From contig NZ_CAMKWA010000002.1 of assembly GCF_946476835.1 (NCBI RefSeq), positions 124,001 through 188,000 of the forward strand: a stretch of 64,000 bases of DNA. The letters are read 5' to 3'. Position numbers and translations under genes: made by a program. The stretch comes from an uncultured Neokomagataea sp. (GTDB lineage: Bacteria > Pseudomonadota > Alphaproteobacteria > Acetobacterales > Acetobacteraceae). The notes under the pieces were generated by a model. That model saw only the letters and a program-made list of their open reading frames with translations, did no database searches and was not told the origin of the DNA. Below are positions 8,262-17,908 of this stretch, in pieces; positions within the stretch are counted from its first letter, which is position 1; each line of letters opens with the position of its first letter.

Positions 8262-9500
8262 ATGCCCCAGTCTTCGTTCCTTCGTGAAGCCCAAGCACGC
8301 GGCCTGATCTTTCAGTGCACCGACCTTGAGGCGCTCGACGCCGCAATGCTCGCAGGCCCCATCACGGCCTATGCAGGGTTCGATCCCACCGCAGATTCTC
8401 TGCATGTTGGCAACGCTGTTTCCATCATGATCCTGCGCCTACTGCAAAAACACGGCCACCGCCCAGTAGCCCTCATGGGCGGCGGTACAGCGCGCATCGG
8501 TGATCCTTCTTTCCGTGATGAAGCCCGCTCACTCATCACGGCCGAAACCATTGCGCACAACATCGCAGGAATTGAAAAATCCCTGCGCCAATTCATTGAT
8601 TTTTCAGACAACCGCGCCCTGCTGACCAATAACGGAAACTGGCTGAATAAGCTCTCCTACCTTGACCTTCTTCAAGATGTCGGCGTGCATTTCTCCATCA
8701 GTCGCATGTTGTCTTTTGAAAGCGTCAAACAACGCCTCGACCGTGAGCAAGGCTTAACCTTCCTAGAGTTCAACTACTCCATTCTCCAATCTTACGACTT
8801 CCGCGAACTAAACCGCCGTGAAGGCGTCACTCTGCAAGTCGGTGGTTCCGATCAGTGGGGCAACATCGTTTCAGGTATTGACCTCACCCGCCGTACAGAA
8901 GGCAAACAAGTTTTTGGCCTGACCACACCACTCGTTACGACATCTTCCGGCGCGAAAATGGGCAAATCTGCCGGCGGCGCAACATGGGTCCGTGAAGAAA
9001 AACTACCCGTCTTTGAATACTGGCAGTTCTGGCGCAATACAGAAGATGCAGATGTCGCGCGCTTCTTAAAGATGTTCACAGACCTTCCCGTCGAGGAATG
9101 TGAGCGCCTCGGCGCACTTGAAGGCGCTGCCATCAATGATGCGAAGAAAATCCTCGCAACTGAAGCTACCGCTATCTGCCACGGCCGCGCTGCTGCAGAA
9201 GAGGCAGCCGACACTGCACGCCGTGTTTTCGAACAAGGTGCAGCAACAGCCGCTCTTCCAGAAGTCACCATTCCTGCCGACACACTGGAAAGCGGCTTGC
9301 CCATTTTCCGCCTCCTGCAAGATGCTGGCCTCGCCACCAGTGGCGGCGAAGCACGCCGCTTAATCCGTGGCGGTGGCGCCCGTGTAAATGACGTGGTTGT
9401 CAGTGACGAGAACCTCACCGTCAGCGTACAAGACCTCCAAAATGGCGTAGTGAAACTGTCTTCCGGCAAGAAGAAACACATCCTCGTTCGCCCTGCATAA
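8262..9500 (+). CDS. tyrS: Tyrosine-tRNA ligase
   Basis: Class I tyrosyl-tRNA synthetase of about 412 residues. The HIGH motif appears as HVGN after YAGFDPTADSL, and the KMSKS motif as KMGKS. The C-terminal 65 or so residues form an S4 RNA-binding domain (RRLIRGGGARVND). In-frame upstream starts at 8211 and 8238 exist, but none has a good ribosome binding site. I chose 8262 because family members begin a few residues before FLREAQARG. It stands alone, followed by a hairpin. Confidence 0.95.
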   Translation: MPQSSFLREAQARGLIFQCTDLEALDAAMLAGPITAYAGFDPTADSLHVGNAVSIMILRLLQKHGHRPVALMGGGTARIGDPSFRDEARSLITAETIAHNIAGIEKSLRQFIDFSDNRALLTNNGNWLNKLSYLDLLQDVGVHFSISRMLSFESVKQRLDREQGLTFLEFNYSILQSYDFRELNRREGVTLQVGGSDQWGNIVSGIDLTRRTEGKQVFGLTTPLVTTSSGAKMGKSAGGATWVREEKLPVFEYWQFWRNTEDADVARFLKMFTDLPVEECERLGALEGAAINDAKKILATEATAICHGRAAAEEAADTARRVFEQGAATAALPEVTIPADTLESGLPIFRLLQDAGLATSGGEARRLIRGGGARVNDVVVSDENLTVSVQDLQNGVVKLSSGKKKHILVRPA

Positions 9501-9514
9501 ACCGCACAACATGA

Positions 9515-9543
9515 CGGGTGTCACATCCATCGCGTGACACCCG
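9515..9543 (+). terminator. Hairpin after tyrS, possible terminator
   Basis: A perfect 10-bp stem (cgggtgtcac/gtgacacccg) encloses a 9-nt loop, 15 nt after the tyrS stop codon. No T run follows, so termination is likely but not certain. Confidence 0.55.
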
Positions 9544-9615
9544 ACACTGTTCAGCCTTTGACGCACCTCTCCATAGTAACCACACCCGCTTTTGGGTTTC
9601 TATGGAGTCCTCAGC

Positions 9616-10152
9616 ATGGCCGCCAACCCACAAAAACGCCTTTTCACCACAGAAGCCATAACGCTCGTCTTCGCTGCTTTTTGGGCATTGCGAGGCGGCA
9701 AGGCAGCCCTTCTTCCTCAAACGCCTCTCTGTATTCTCATAGGGATCATTTCTATCCTGCTGCTCGGCAGTTTCATCGCTCGATATTTCTACCTCACATT
9801 ACCCGAACAGCCCTTTAATCAAATACTCTTAAAACACATCCAAATATGGCGTGGCGTATCACTCTTTTTTGTGGGCTTCCTCACCAATGCCACACACCAC
9901 ACAGAACTCATGTACCCCCTCATTGGCGGCATTATTGGCCTAACCTTAATCCCAATGGCGCGCGCTTTAAACGAACCCGTCCATTACTATGCCGGCACAA
10001 TTATTGTTTTAATCTCTTGCTTTTCATGCCTTTTACCAGACCCAATGCATATGACAGTCGCTGGCCTCGGCACAGCTATCACATTATGGATCAGCGCAAC
10101 CATACGCCTTGCGCGGGTACACACTTACACCACACAGGAAACGGTGGCTTAA
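9616..10152 (+). CDS. Hypothetical membrane protein, partner of the downstream sensor kinase
   Basis: A 178-residue protein with about five hydrophobic segments; I do not recognise a named family. The start at 9616 is supported by GGAG 8 nt upstream. It ends 4 nt before the probable start of the histidine kinase and is on the same strand, so the three genes look like one operon. It could be a sensory accessory subunit or the gene the system controls. No catalytic motif or charged channel signature is visible. Confidence 0.75.
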   Translation: MAANPQKRLFTTEAITLVFAAFWALRGGKAALLPQTPLCILIGIISILLLGSFIARYFYLTLPEQPFNQILLKHIQIWRGVSLFFVGFLTNATHHTELMYPLIGGIIGLTLIPMARALNEPVHYYAGTIIVLISCFSCLLPDPMHMTVAGLGTAITLWISATIRLARVHTYTTQETVA

Positions 10153-10156
10153 CGTC

Positions 10157-11284
10157 ATGTCCTTACTCGGAATAGACCAGAAACCAACTCGCCGAAAAAC
10201 CTATCTCTACCACTCCGTGTACCTGGTCTATTTATTCTTCTATCCACTCAACTGGCTTTTCGACAAAACACCCAGCTTTTTCCAAGCGGCCTACGGCATC
10301 GCCGCACTACTCGCTTTTCTGGTACTCTACTTCGCACCGTACCGAGCCGCCAACAACATCGGCGGCGTCGACAGCACTCCATTTGAAATCATTTTGACTG
10401 CACTCTTAGGGTTTTCCGCGTCTTGGACCGATGCCGGATGGATGACGCTTAATATTTACGCATCCGCAATGTGCATTCGTATTCATGATACACGCCGCGC
10501 TATCATCCTGCTCACTATACTCCAAATTGCTCTCATTTCATTCGCTTGGGCCGTACGCCATGTGCCTATCTCAGGCGGCATTTCTATTCTTATCAGCTTA
10601 GCCACCTACACCATGTCATGGTTTCAAAGCCATCTTGCCCGCCAAAACCAACGCCTAAAAGAAGCCCAGTCCGAAATCCGCGCTCTCGCCACTACCTCAG
10701 AGCGCGAGCGCATCGCCCGGGACCTACATGATTTATTAGGCCACTCCCTCACCGTAATTGCCATTAAAAGCGAACTGGCCTCAAAATTACAAAACCGTGC
10801 GCCCGAACGCGCCCTCAGCGAAATCAACGATATTAGCCTCATCGCCCGTGAATCCCTGCGCGATGTCCGTGCCGCCATCACCGACATGAAAAGCGCCACC
10901 CTCACGCGCGAACTAGAACAAGCCTCACACGCGCTCCAAGCAGCCTCTATTGACCTGACTATTTGCGGCAAAGAATGCCTTGCCTATGAAAGCTCTGCCT
11001 CCGTAGAGACCTGCAGCGTCCTCGCCATGACCTTACGTGAGGGCATTACGAACGTCATTCGCCATGCCAACGCGAGCAAATGCTGCATCACAGTTTTGGC
11101 CTCCCCTCAAGCCGCACCACATGGCATTCGTATCAGCGATAATGGTACCGCCCTGCAAACATCATCCCTTCCTGAAGGCAATGGCCTGCGCGGAATGCGC
11201 GCCCGCCTTGCTGCAATTGGCGGCACCGTCACCCTCCTCCATAACAACCCTGGCCTAACCCTAACCGCGAGCCTTACACCATGA
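10157..11284 (+). CDS. Sensor histidine kinase, HisKA_3 (DesK/NarX) class
   Basis: About 375 residues. The first 160 hold around six membrane segments with almost no periplasmic domain, like DesK-type sensors of membrane state. The dimerisation/phosphoacceptor motif is ERERIARDLHDLLGHS with His191. The ATPase domain follows, with GNGLRGMRARLAAIGG as its G box. An in-frame start at 10109 would overlap the upstream gene; 10157 is preferred. Its stop codon overlaps the regulator start (ATGA). The stimulus is unknown. Confidence 0.88.
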   Translation: MSLLGIDQKPTRRKTYLYHSVYLVYLFFYPLNWLFDKTPSFFQAAYGIAALLAFLVLYFAPYRAANNIGGVDSTPFEIILTALLGFSASWTDAGWMTLNIYASAMCIRIHDTRRAIILLTILQIALISFAWAVRHVPISGGISILISLATYTMSWFQSHLARQNQRLKEAQSEIRALATTSERERIARDLHDLLGHSLTVIAIKSELASKLQNRAPERALSEINDISLIARESLRDVRAAITDMKSATLTRELEQASHALQAASIDLTICGKECLAYESSASVETCSVLAMTLREGITNVIRHANASKCCITVLASPQAAPHGIRISDNGTALQTSSLPEGNGLRGMRARLAAIGGTVTLLHNNPGLTLTASLTP

Positions 11285-11886
11285 TCAGCCTTCTCCTTGC
11301 TGAAGACCAAACCATGCTCATTGATGCGTTTGAAACGCTGCTCAGCTTAGAAGATGATATGACCATTATCGGTCGCGCTCATAATGGCCGCGAAGCATTA
11401 AGCCTCGCCCATGAACTCAAACCCGACATCGTGATGACGGATATTGAAATGCCGCATATGACCGGCATTGAGCTAGCCGAGCGCCTGAAAGCTGACAATA
11501 GCCCCGCCAAAGTCATTATCGTGACAACCTTTGGTCGCCCCGGTTATCTGCGCCGTGCACTTCAAGCAGGCGTCCGTGGCTACATGCTGAAAGATGCCCC
11601 GATTACACAACTTGCTAATGCCATTCGCAAAGTTTCCGCCGGTGGCCGTGCTATCGCACCAGACCTCGCCGAAAGTGTCTGGGATGCCCTACCAGACCCA
11701 CTCAATGACCGTGAACGCATGATGCTACGCTGTGCTGAAGCGGGGAAAACCAATCAAAATATTGCCGAAACAATGAATTTATCCACAGGGACAGTCCGTA
11801 ACTATTTCTCAGAGATCGTACAAAAACTGGACGCTAAAAACCGTATCGAAGCCAGCCGCATCGCGCGCCAAAATGGGTGGCTATAG
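11281..11886 (+). CDS. Response regulator, NarL/FixJ family
   Basis: 201 residues: an N-terminal receiver domain with the phosphorylated Asp54 (VMTDIEMP), and a C-terminal LuxR-type helix-turn-helix (LNDRERMMLRCAEAG... NIAETMNLSTGTVRNYFSEIVQKL). It is translationally coupled to the kinase by a 4-bp overlap, so the two form a cognate pair. The target genes are not identifiable; the upstream membrane protein gene is the first candidate. Confidence 0.92.
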   Translation: MISLLLAEDQTMLIDAFETLLSLEDDMTIIGRAHNGREALSLAHELKPDIVMTDIEMPHMTGIELAERLKADNSPAKVIIVTTFGRPGYLRRALQAGVRGYMLKDAPITQLANAIRKVSAGGRAIAPDLAESVWDALPDPLNDRERMMLRCAEAGKTNQNIAETMNLSTGTVRNYFSEIVQKLDAKNRIEASRIARQNGWL

Positions 11887-11991
11887 GGCACCAACAAACA
11901 CGAGGGGCAACCCTAGAAAATACCCGAACCCACAAGCACAACGATAAACCGCTTGTTACCTCTTGATGCTAAAAGGCACAGACAACCCCTA

Positions 11992-13143
11992 TCACCGAGG
12001 CCGCTTTAGCGTCTGCGCTTCTTGACCAACCAAGCGCACAACACGCTGCAGCACCCTATCTTGCGCGTAAATTGAAACAGCCCGCTGACGACCGCGCTCT
12101 CCCATAGCGACAGCTTTCGCGCGGTCCTGCGTTAACGCTTGCAATGCCCGCGCCAGAGGCGCTGCCAAACCGGGTGGCACCAATAGCCCCGTGCGCCCTT
12201 GCTCAACTTGCTCTCGAGGGCCACGCACATCCGTTGCGACAACAGGCAGTCCACACAACATCGCTTCAATGACCGACATCGGCAGGCCTTCAAAATGACT
12301 AGGCAAAGCAAAAACATCGGCTGCCGCCAGAAGCTCCGCCACATCATCGCGTGCACCTAGCATACGTAGTCTTTTACCCAACACCTGATGCGCTCGGGCA
12401 AAACTACCGTCCAAATCCCCCCCATGATCCGTCGCCAGCCGCTCGCCTACGACCCAGAGTTCCGCACCCGGCACATCTTCCATCGCACGCAGCAATTCTG
12501 GATAGCCTTTATGACGCACCAATCGCGATACCACGATGACGACGGGCACATCTTCAGCCACACTTAACGCGGCCCGAACACGGCAACGCACAGCCTCATC
12601 AGGCCGAAAACGCTGCGGGTCACGTCCATTTCCAATGGCCAGGGGGTGTGCATTCAAATGCAGCCTACGCGCATCCCGCGCTTCTTCTACGGATACCGTC
12701 ATATAAAGATCGGTTATCCGCCCAGCGATAAACTCCAAAACCAAAGATAACCACCGCCGCAAACGTGAACCCGGCTGGTTGAACAAAAAACCATGGCCCG
12801 TATACGCAATAACAGGCACCCTACAGATTTTCGCTGCAATACGCGCCAGAATACCACTAATCGGCATATGGCCATGCACCATATCTGGCCGCTCTCGCCG
12901 GATAAGCCGGATCAACGCCCATAAAGCCCGGCCCTGAGCGATAGGCGAAAAACTCCGCGCCATTGGCAGGCTGTGCACCACAAACCCATCCTGCCTGACA
13001 GGTCCCAAGTCTGGCCCCTCTGCACAGCCCCCTTGCACGTCATGACCAGCAGCCCGCAAAGCCTGCATCAACGGAAAAAGAAACTGCTTTAGAGCAAAAT
13101 CAACATTCGTAATTTGCAAGATTTTCAAGGGCCGGCCACTCAC
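11992..13143 (-). CDS. Glycosyltransferase family 4 (GT-B)
   Basis: About 383 residues with two Rossmann domains. The C-terminal donor-site motif HFEGLPMSVIEAMLCGLPVVATDVRG has the two Glu residues of the EX7E signature. The N-terminal half has GHMPISGILARI and YTGHGFLF, common in GT4 enzymes acting on lipid-linked sugars. The GTG at 13143 overlaps the upstream stop codon as GTGA and is the likeliest start; an ATG at 13167 is possible. It is the last gene of the rpe-heparinase-GT4 unit. The sugar and acceptor are unknown, probably for a surface polysaccharide. Confidence 0.87.
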   Translation of the reverse strand: MSGRPLKILQITNVDFALKQFLFPLMQALRAAGHDVQGGCAEGPDLGPVRQDGFVVHSLPMARSFSPIAQGRALWALIRLIRRERPDMVHGHMPISGILARIAAKICRVPVIAYTGHGFLFNQPGSRLRRWLSLVLEFIAGRITDLYMTVSVEEARDARRLHLNAHPLAIGNGRDPQRFRPDEAVRCRVRAALSVAEDVPVVIVVSRLVRHKGYPELLRAMEDVPGAELWVVGERLATDHGGDLDGSFARAHQVLGKRLRMLGARDDVAELLAAADVFALPSHFEGLPMSVIEAMLCGLPVVATDVRGPREQVEQGRTGLLVPPGLAAPLARALQALTQDRAKAVAMGERGRQRAVSIYAQDRVLQRVVRLVGQEAQTLKRPR

Positions 13144-14831
13144 TCCGGAATACGCTCCAATAACCACGAAACCGTTTGCGTTACACTGGGCGGAGCCGCA
13201 CTTAGCTGAGCTGCGTCATCCTGACGCACGCCCTCTTCCGTAGCCTCCGCATCCGACGCAGTGCCCGTATATTTCGGGTCAACATACACCACGATTTGTC
13301 GTGTAGGCTCGACATGATCGCGTGCCAAATACACATCCGGCTCTACAGCAAGACCACCGCCACGCTGTCGGAAACGCCAAATCTTCTCACCCACATGCAT
13401 GATAACGTCATCATCATCCTGCGTCACAATCACATTAGGATGCAAATGGAAGCGCAAGACAAAAGAGACCGCACGCTCACTCTGCAGCACATCCTGCCCG
13501 CGCAAATCCTCTCCATTATCACCCAAATACAACTGGCGCTTCCATGTCGCCCCTAATGAAGGATGATAACCATCATGAGAGAGGTCAATCCAATGCCCGT
13601 CACCATTGGTCTGATGATGGCACGAAATATGGACTGGTCGCCGTGTCACCCTGCCGCGCCGATCAAAGTCAGACGACGATAACTCTTCTGGTATCAATAC
13701 ATTATGTGCCGCACTCGCACGAAGCGCTTCTGCCCATGGCGCTAAAAGTGCAGACCCACAATTCACAAAAATCCGGTCTTTGAGATGAGAAAACTCAAAA
13801 GAGCATGTCCCCGCATGCGCCGTTTGATCCGCCCCTGAAACTGGCGGCCCGCCCCCATCCACAATCAGCAATGATTTACCCAATGCAACACGGGTAAACT
13901 TCCCATCTGTCAAATTAGAAGCAATCAACTTCAGGCGAGAGCCTTGCGCCAACACCCGCTCGACAGACCGTACATCGCCTTCACCGCTCCCATTGAAAAC
14001 TGCTAAGCCCCCATCACCATGGCAGAGCGCACGCAGCACTGGCACAGCCTTCTCAAGCGACGTTTCTACCAGCGGCGGCACACGCAGTTGAGCCGCACGA
14101 AACATCATGGAGATTTCCGCCAACTCGCGCACCAACTCATACTGAGCTTGGGGAGAACGCTCTGCCACCATGCCGTCAGGCAATAAAATACGCTCCAACG
14201 CACTCGGTAAATACCGCAGAAAACGTACCATGAAGCCCGTTTGCTCAGGTATCGCCAATGCCGCTGCCAGCAACCCACGCAAAGCCGACAGCTCCGCCCA
14301 ACCACAAAATTTTAATGGCAATAGTGCTGAAATCGTGCGGGCTTCTACCAACACACGATCCATCAGTTTTTTCTGCAACTGATGATCCGCAGACGCCAAA
14401 CAAAACGCATGGTTCGAGAGCCATGACGCTAAACGCATCCCCGTCGTGCACGCATCTTCAGCGACTTCACCGCCCGGTGGGTTCGCAATCCATGCTCCCA
14501 CCATCTTACGTGCCATAAGACGCGCTTCATCGCTGCCAAGCGCCCGCAAATCACGCAGCCACGAAAAACCATACAGCCAATGCCGCGCCGCCTCTGGCCA
14601 CGTCCCCACGGGCCACGCCGTCAAAGGCACACGCCCATACGTCAGATCATAGTCTTTACGATCAAAACGAAAGTGACGCGCAACCAACCGCGCACCCTGC
14701 TCCGCATCGCCATGCCAAGGATCATGACATACCGTCACCGGCCCAGATGGCGCACCCTTCCGGAAAGGCATCCTCGCCATTGACAGCTTAAGCTTCGAAA
14801 ATGTCGTCTGCCCCGTTCGGCCCTCGCCCAT
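13140..14831 (-). CDS. Heparinase II/III family protein
   Basis: A 563-residue protein with an alpha-toroid N-terminal half and a C-terminal beta-sandwich of the heparinase II/III type (GTCSFEFSHLKDRIFVNCGS, AAHNVL... SSDFDRRGRV). No signal peptide is visible. AGGA overlaps the rpe stop codon just before the ATG, so translation is coupled to rpe. In alphaproteobacteria this family is a widespread core-genome protein, often near purH, rather than a dedicated heparin degrader. Its role here is unproven; the neighbouring glycosyltransferase suggests polysaccharide work. Confidence 0.82.
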   Translation of the reverse strand: MGEGRTGQTTFSKLKLSMARMPFRKGAPSGPVTVCHDPWHGDAEQGARLVARHFRFDRKDYDLTYGRVPLTAWPVGTWPEAARHWLYGFSWLRDLRALGSDEARLMARKMVGAWIANPPGGEVAEDACTTGMRLASWLSNHAFCLASADHQLQKKLMDRVLVEARTISALLPLKFCGWAELSALRGLLAAALAIPEQTGFMVRFLRYLPSALERILLPDGMVAERSPQAQYELVRELAEISMMFRAAQLRVPPLVETSLEKAVPVLRALCHGDGGLAVFNGSGEGDVRSVERVLAQGSRLKLIASNLTDGKFTRVALGKSLLIVDGGGPPVSGADQTAHAGTCSFEFSHLKDRIFVNCGSALLAPWAEALRASAAHNVLIPEELSSSDFDRRGRVTRRPVHISCHHQTNGDGHWIDLSHDGYHPSLGATWKRQLYLGDNGEDLRGQDVLQSERAVSFVLRFHLHPNVIVTQDDDDVIMHVGEKIWRFRQRGGGLAVEPDVYLARDHVEPTRQIVVYVDPKYTGTASDAEATEEGVRQDDAAQLSAAPPSVTQTVSWLLERIPE

Positions 14832-14839
14832 CAGCTATC

Positions 14840-15505
14840 CTATTCCGCGTACGGTCCCTCAAGTGCCGCAATTGCAGCATCGCGGTCTTCCTTCCCGAAG
14901 ACCGATGACCCCGCCACCAACATTGTTGCCCCAGCCGCTACAGCCTGTGCCGCTGTCTCTGGCCCAATTCCACCATCAACACCCAGCACAATATCACGTC
15001 CAGATGCTTTGATCATCTCTGCAAGCTTACGGATTTTCGGTAATTGGCTCTCAAGGAACTTCTGCCCCCCAAAGCCCGGGTTCACCGTCATTACCAAAAT
15101 AATATCCACCAGATCTAAAACCTGAGATACCGCTTCCGGCGGCGTCGCGGGGCATAATGCAATCCCCGGACGGCAGCCTAAGGCCTTAATCGTCTGCAAC
15201 GTCCGATGCACATGGGGTGCATTTTCAATATGCACTGTAATGTGATCAGCACCTGCCTTCGCCGTTGCTTCAAGATACGGATCCACCGGATCAATCATCA
15301 AATGCACATCAAATTTAGCCCCCGTATCACGGGGTAACGCCGCAATAATAGGCGGACCAAACGAGATATTCGGCACAAAATGGCCGTCCATCACATCAAG
15401 ATGTAACCACGGCGCACGCGCAACAGAACGCGTTTCCTCTGCAAGACGCCCATAATCAGCAGCAAGCAAGCTAGGAGCAACAAGAATTGGAGAACGATCA
15501 GTCAT
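14840..15505 (-). CDS. rpe: Ribulose-phosphate 3-epimerase
   Basis: A TIM-barrel enzyme of 221 residues that interconverts ribulose 5-phosphate and xylulose 5-phosphate in the pentose phosphate pathway. Metal and catalytic motifs are HLDVMDGHFVPNISFG, MTVNPGFGGQ and LGVDGGIG. The frame opens at 15541, but the ATG at 15505 (MTDRSPIL) gives the usual length. It leads an operon with the heparinase-like and GT4 genes. Acetic acid bacteria rely heavily on this pathway. Confidence 0.96.
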   Translation of the reverse strand: MTDRSPILVAPSLLAADYGRLAEETRSVARAPWLHLDVMDGHFVPNISFGPPIIAALPRDTGAKFDVHLMIDPVDPYLEATAKAGADHITVHIENAPHVHRTLQTIKALGCRPGIALCPATPPEAVSQVLDLVDIILVMTVNPGFGGQKFLESQLPKIRKLAEMIKASGRDIVLGVDGGIGPETAAQAVAAGATMLVAGSSVFGKEDRDAAIAALEGPYAE

Positions 15506-15715
15506 AACGCTATCTATCCGCAATGCTCGAACAAGACGCAAGCCACTTATCGGCCCTTACTCATCCATAAAACCACAACCACCCCCCATGCTCTAGAGGC
15601 TGGCCCTCCATTCACACATGGCGCGCCGCGCAACTCTTGGGAAGGTTCTGCGTCCTTGAAAGAAGGTTTTACACTAACACATTTTCCTGATCTCTTCACC
15701 GCTGTGGAGCCTTGT

Positions 15716-16978
15716 ATGTTTGACCGCCTCTCCCCCGTCCTGCTCGACTCCTCCACATGGATCCGCCAGCCAGCACATACAGCATGGCTCAAAGCGCGTG
15801 GAGAAGACCTCCTGCTCTTTAGTCGCAAAGGGCAGGTCGATGGTGGCTTTACAGGCTTAGACCTCACAGGGAAACTCCCTCCCAAGGCAGTTGCGGAAGC
15901 GACGCTCACAGCACGCTGCGCCCACGCTTTTTCCGCAGCAGCGCTCAAAGGAATCCCCGGCAGCGCGGCACTCAGCCAACATGCCTTAAACGGATTGCGC
16001 ACCACTTTTCAGGATACTGAGCACGGTGGCTGGCGACATTACGCCGACAAGCCGCAAGAGCGTAAGCAAGCTTACCTCCATGCCTTCATTGCACTCGCGG
16101 CATCCTCTGCAACGGTTCTCGGCCTTACAGGCGCAAAGGAACTTCTGCACGACGCTACGACCTGCATTGAGCAACATTTCTGGTCCGAAGATGAAGGCGT
16201 CATGCGCGAAAGTTTCGCCGCAGACTGGTCCGATGAAGAAGATTACCGCGGTGCCAACAGCAATATGCACTCCACCGAGGCCTTCCTCGCTCTTGCCGAT
16301 GTCACAGGTGATACAAAATGGCTCCACCGTGCCCTGCGTATCGTGACGCGATTTGTACATGACCTCGCAGCATCACAAAACTTCGCCATGCCCGAACATT
16401 TCGACCGCAACTGGACATTGCTCAAAGACTACCACCACGACCAACCCACACATGACCTCCGCCCCTACGGCATGACACCGGGGCACTTTGTAGAGTGGTC
16501 ACATCTTACCTTAAAACTTGAAGCCTCCCTGCTCCGCCACGGCCTCCACGCACCCGGATGGCTCCTGCATGATGCACAATCCCTCTTCGAAACCGGCATG
16601 CACACAGGCTGGAATACGGATGGTAAGCCCGGCTTAATCTACACGATTGACTGGGACCACAAGCCACACGTCTCTGCCCGCATACACTGGGCACAAGCCG
16701 AAGCCCTCACCGCAGCCATCCTCTTGTATAAACGCACTGGCAACACTCAGTACGAAGAATGGTACCGCACCATTTGGGATTATATCGACACTACCCTCAT
16801 CGACCGCAAACATGGGAGTTGGTTCAACGAAGTTACCCCTGAAGGTACTCCGTCAGAGACGATTTATAAAGGCAAAGCAGACCTCTACCACGCCTACCAA
16901 TCTACTCTAGCGCCACTCATGCCCGCAGCACCCAGCCTCGTCACTGCACTACACGCGACACAAAGCCTCTCTGAATAA
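15716..16978 (+). CDS. AGE-family sugar epimerase/isomerase
   Basis: About 420 residues with the (alpha/alpha)6 barrel of N-acylglucosamine 2-epimerases and mannose isomerases. Family motifs seen are NSNMHSTEAFLAL, EHFDRNW, PGHFVEWSHLTL and the C-terminal GSWFNEV. The start at 15716 has TGGAG 7 nt upstream. It is divergent from rpe. Substrate could be free mannose/fructose/glucose, cellobiose or an N-acyl sugar; sequence alone does not decide it. The protein appears cytosolic. Confidence 0.85.
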   Translation: MFDRLSPVLLDSSTWIRQPAHTAWLKARGEDLLLFSRKGQVDGGFTGLDLTGKLPPKAVAEATLTARCAHAFSAAALKGIPGSAALSQHALNGLRTTFQDTEHGGWRHYADKPQERKQAYLHAFIALAASSATVLGLTGAKELLHDATTCIEQHFWSEDEGVMRESFAADWSDEEDYRGANSNMHSTEAFLALADVTGDTKWLHRALRIVTRFVHDLAASQNFAMPEHFDRNWTLLKDYHHDQPTHDLRPYGMTPGHFVEWSHLTLKLEASLLRHGLHAPGWLLHDAQSLFETGMHTGWNTDGKPGLIYTIDWDHKPHVSARIHWAQAEALTAAILLYKRTGNTQYEEWYRTIWDYIDTTLIDRKHGSWFNEVTPEGTPSETIYKGKADLYHAYQSTLAPLMPAAPSLVTALHATQSLSE

Positions 16979-17004
16979 CCACCGCCCAACCGGGGAGCTC
17001 CATT

Positions 17005-17061
17005 GCACTCTACCCAAGAGCGGATCGCGCAACATGCGTCTCTGCTCGCACGATAGAGTGC
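17005..17061. other. Large inverted repeat between convergent genes
   Basis: An 8-bp outer stem (gcactcta at 17005-17012, tagagtgc at 17054-17061) encloses about 40 nt that can pair further. It lies between the convergent epimerase and flgD genes. It may be a terminator or a structured RNA; no T run is present. Confidence 0.4.
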
Positions 17062-17152
17062 CAGGACTATATCCGCGCAGGCAAACCACACACTTGATAT
17101 TCCCCCTCAGTCGGTCTTGTGCACTCATGGCCTAAGAGCGGCGCAATTCACC

Positions 17153-17890
17153 TTAACTTTGAAACGCACTCAACGTCTTCAGTGCCACAGAGGCCCCGCC
17201 CATTTGAGCATTAACCGTACCTGAATCACGCGAAATACCCGTAATCGTCCCGCTTACCGTCGTCGGCAGTGCCACACTTGTACCGTCCGTCGCGGTGCCC
17301 TCAGCCGCGACATAATACCCACCGTCAGCAAGTTTATTACCCGCATTGTCTTTGCCATCCCAGTGCCAGCTTTGCGGACCCGCTGCCGCCAAAACGGTTT
17401 CACTACGTACAACTTGCCCCGCAGTATTCGTCACCGCAATAGCCACATCACCCGCTTGCTGCGCGGTATAACTTAAATTCGCCTGACCATTTTGCAGCGG
17501 GAGAGACGAAGTCGCAGCCGTGGTCGTTTTACCAATCAAACTTGCTCCACTCGTTAACTGACTATCTTGTGTAGCGGAGAGCAAACTCGACAATGTCGTA
17601 TTCGACTGTACTTGCTGCTGCACACCAGCAAACTGAGCAACCTGCGCTGTGAAATTATTACTATCCGTCGGGTTGGTGGGATCTTGATGCTGCAACTGCG
17701 CCGTCAGCAGCGTCAAAAATTGATTAAAATTCCCTGCCATCGAAGACAAAGCTGCACTACCAGCACTACTCGCTGTTGTACTGGTCGTATCCGAGGTATT
17801 TTTCGCTGTCGTCGCACTACTGCGTGCGGCCGATACGGCTTGAGACAGCAAAGACTCCTGCCCACTCGTTGATGTCACTGATGCACTCAT
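17153..17890 (-). CDS. flgD: Flagellar hook assembly protein FlgD
   Basis: FlgD (about 245 residues) caps the growing hook and helps add hook subunits. The conserved N-terminal segment NQFLTLLTAQLQHQDPTNP, then FTAQVAQFAGVQQQVQSN, is diagnostic. The C-terminal part has the FlgD Ig-like/tudor pattern (WHWDGKDNAGNKLADGGYY). The ATG at 17890 has GGGGGA 6 nt upstream. It follows fliK by 18 nt. Neither flgE nor other flagellar genes stand next to it. Confidence 0.93.
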   Translation of the reverse strand: MSASVTSTSGQESLLSQAVSAARSSATTAKNTSDTTSTTASSAGSAALSSMAGNFNQFLTLLTAQLQHQDPTNPTDSNNFTAQVAQFAGVQQQVQSNTTLSSLLSATQDSQLTSGASLIGKTTTAATSSLPLQNGQANLSYTAQQAGDVAIAVTNTAGQVVRSETVLAAAGPQSWHWDGKDNAGNKLADGGYYVAAEGTATDGTSVALPTTVSGTITGISRDSGTVNAQMGGASVALKTLSAFQS

Positions 17891-17908
17891 CTTAATTCCC
17901 CCGTCCAA

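Noticed and set aside
8852..9481. Minus-strand frame of 209 codons inside tyrS
   Set aside because: Ser/Arg-rich composition typical of antisense to GC-biased coding DNA; tyrS is certain.
15547..16005. Minus-strand frame of 152 codons over the start of the AGE-family gene
   Set aside because: It is antisense to a clear family member with a good ribosome binding site, and its product has no recognisable pattern.
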